A program made the translations under genes and the position numbers. Of a DNA stretch of 64,000 nucleotides, positions 63,236 through 64,000 are shown piece after piece. The stretch's first letter is position 1, and each line of letters begins with the position of its first letter. Below the pieces are notes generated by a model that was given only the letters and a program-made list of their open reading frames with translations, was not told where the DNA came from and did no database searches. The stretch comes from Bradyrhizobium septentrionale (GTDB lineage Bacteria; Pseudomonadota; Alphaproteobacteria; Rhizobiales; Xanthobacteraceae), in NCBI RefSeq assembly GCF_011516645.4, contig NZ_CP088285.1, positions 4,234,501-4,298,500 on the forward strand. Reading direction: 5' to 3'.

Positions 63236-63778
63236 ATGATGTCGCATGTGACGTTGGCAGGTTTCGTCCATTCTGCGGCAGGCGCCATCCACGCCGTCGT
63301 GGCGATGCTGTGCATCGGTGTCGGCCTGATCCAGTTCCTGCGCCCGAAGCGCGGTGCGGGCCACCGGGCGCGCGGCTATCTCTACGTCTACGCCATGCTG
63401 GTCGCCGACGGGACAGCGATGCTGGTCTATCAGTTCAGCGGCCGCTTCAACCTGTTCCATGTCGGCGCGATCGTGAACTTCGCCTGCATCGTGGCAGCGA
63501 TCGTTCCGTTGCTGCGCAGCCCGCGGCCGGCGAACTGGAAACGGAAACACTACTACTTCATCTCCTGGTCCTATGTGTCGCTGATTTCGGCCGCGTCGAC
63601 GGAAATCGTGGTGCGTCTGCTGCCGCCGATGACGCGTGGGCAGATCGGGCTGACCGCTTTCGTCCTGTCGATCGTGAGCATGACGATCGGCTATATCCTG
63701 ATCGGGAAATATCGCCCGCCGGCGGAAGCGCCGCCGGTGTCCGCCAAACTCGCCGAGCCAAGCGGAGCGGCGACATGA
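63236..63778 (+). CDS. DUF2306-type membrane protein
   Basis: The 180-residue protein has about five membrane helices: an N-terminal HSAAGAIHAVVAMLCIGVGLIQFL and the GAGHRARGYLYVYAMLVADGTAML segment typical of DUF2306 heme- or quinone-interacting-like membrane proteins. HKxG-like and HYYFISWSYVSLISAASTE segments follow. The ATG at 63236 is used; another ATG follows directly. Its stop overlaps the next ATG (ATGA), so it heads an operon controlled through the upstream palindrome. The function is unknown. Confidence 0.75.
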   Translation: MMSHVTLAGFVHSAAGAIHAVVAMLCIGVGLIQFLRPKRGAGHRARGYLYVYAMLVADGTAMLVYQFSGRFNLFHVGAIVNFACIVAAIVPLLRSPRPANWKRKHYYFISWSYVSLISAASTEIVVRLLPPMTRGQIGLTAFVLSIVSMTIGYILIGKYRPPAEAPPVSAKLAEPSGAAT

Positions 63779-64000
63779 TCGACAGCGAGCAGGCCAGCGC
63801 GGCGCTGGCCGACATCAACGACGTCGTCCAGCGCGTCCGTCAGTCGCGGATCTATCAGATCGCGAGCATCATCATCACGCTATGGGGCGTGCTGCTATTC
63901 GTGGCCTACATCGCCAACCATCTCTGGCCCCGGCAGGGTTACACGATCTGGACCGTCACCAATCTCAGCGGCCTTGCGATCAGCACCGCGGTCGGCTTCG
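63775..64000 (+). CDS. Membrane protein, 5' part (runs off the window)
   Basis: The frame encodes MIDSEQASAALADINDVVQR, a short amphipathic helix, then a membrane helix IYQIASIIITLWGVLLFVAY and the start of a second helix (TVTNLSGLAISTAVGF). It is coupled to the DUF2306 gene by ATGA. The 3' end is outside the window and no family was recognised. Confidence 0.75.
   Translation, partial: MIDSEQASAALADINDVVQRVRQSRIYQIASIIITLWGVLLFVAYIANHLWPRQGYTIWTVTNLSGLAISTAVGF

Overview
The window looks like chromosomal DNA of a slow-growing alphaproteobacterium of the Bradyrhizobium type (Nitrobacteraceae). This is inferred from the high GC content, the Rhizobiales-typical gene set (DUF2093, DUF4170, DUF2076, DUF3551, DUF6101 proteins, TorF-type porin, lysine-rich histone-like protein), a CIRCE-controlled groESL operon, a FixK/FNR-like box and several families of dispersed intergenic palindromes. 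No tRNA, rRNA, CRISPR array or prophage was recognised.

Layout. 1-2.5 kb: the 3' end of a poxB-like ThDP enzyme, a divergent DinB/LysR pair with a perfect operator palindrome, and then a second, diverged copy of the last 153 bp of poxB, so the pair sits between two poxB tails. 2.5-18.2 kb: a periplasmic cytochrome c and a 2-hydroxyacid oxidation system (glcD, glcEF and an LctP/GlcA-type permease). It is interrupted by accessory genes: an acyltransferase, a minus-strand group of two ABM-domain proteins plus an alpha/beta hydrolase, a histone H1-like protein, a porin, an HPP protein and an ABC exporter. 18.2-24.5 kb: small exported proteins, an Ada-type methyl-phosphotriester sensor overlapping a PaaI thioesterase, and a MarR/ABM divergent pair with a 22-bp operator. 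24.5-26.8 kb: groES-groEL with a CIRCE site, a sigma70-type promoter and a REP element between the two genes. 27-32.5 kb: an unusual run of small exported or membrane proteins of unknown function, one behind a FixK-like box. 32.9-34.8 kb: cheZ and an L,D-transpeptidase.

35-40.4 kb: a catabolic cassette of short-chain dehydrogenase, type B carboxylesterase and Baeyer-Villiger monooxygenase with a divergent AraC/VirS-type regulator. It has the same gene types and arrangement as the start of the mycobacterial virS-mymA locus and could take an alcohol through ketone and ester to acid plus alcohol. 40.6-47.4 kb: a DUF3551 protein, a LysR regulator, a DUF2076 protein, a deacetylase/GT2 pair resembling the NaxD/FlmF2 lipid A amino-sugar pair, and hisZ-hisG.

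47.6-49.0 kb: an intact IS1182-type element flanked by CTAG direct repeats. 49-52 kb: rsmE, an exported protein and ubiA. 52.35-53.71 kb: an IS110/IS1111-type element sitting inside a REP inverted pair. The noncoding segment downstream of its transposase carries a 10-nt copy of the sequence abutting its left end, as expected for a guide (seek/bridge) RNA. 53.8-60.4 kb: a conserved envelope block (DUF6101, pmbA, CysQ-like phosphatase, DUF4170, DUF374 acyltransferase, waaA, lpxK, DUF2093). 60.6-64 kb: a DLH-family hydrolase with glycine at the nucleophile position, xseA, and the start of a membrane-protein operon behind a perfect palindrome.
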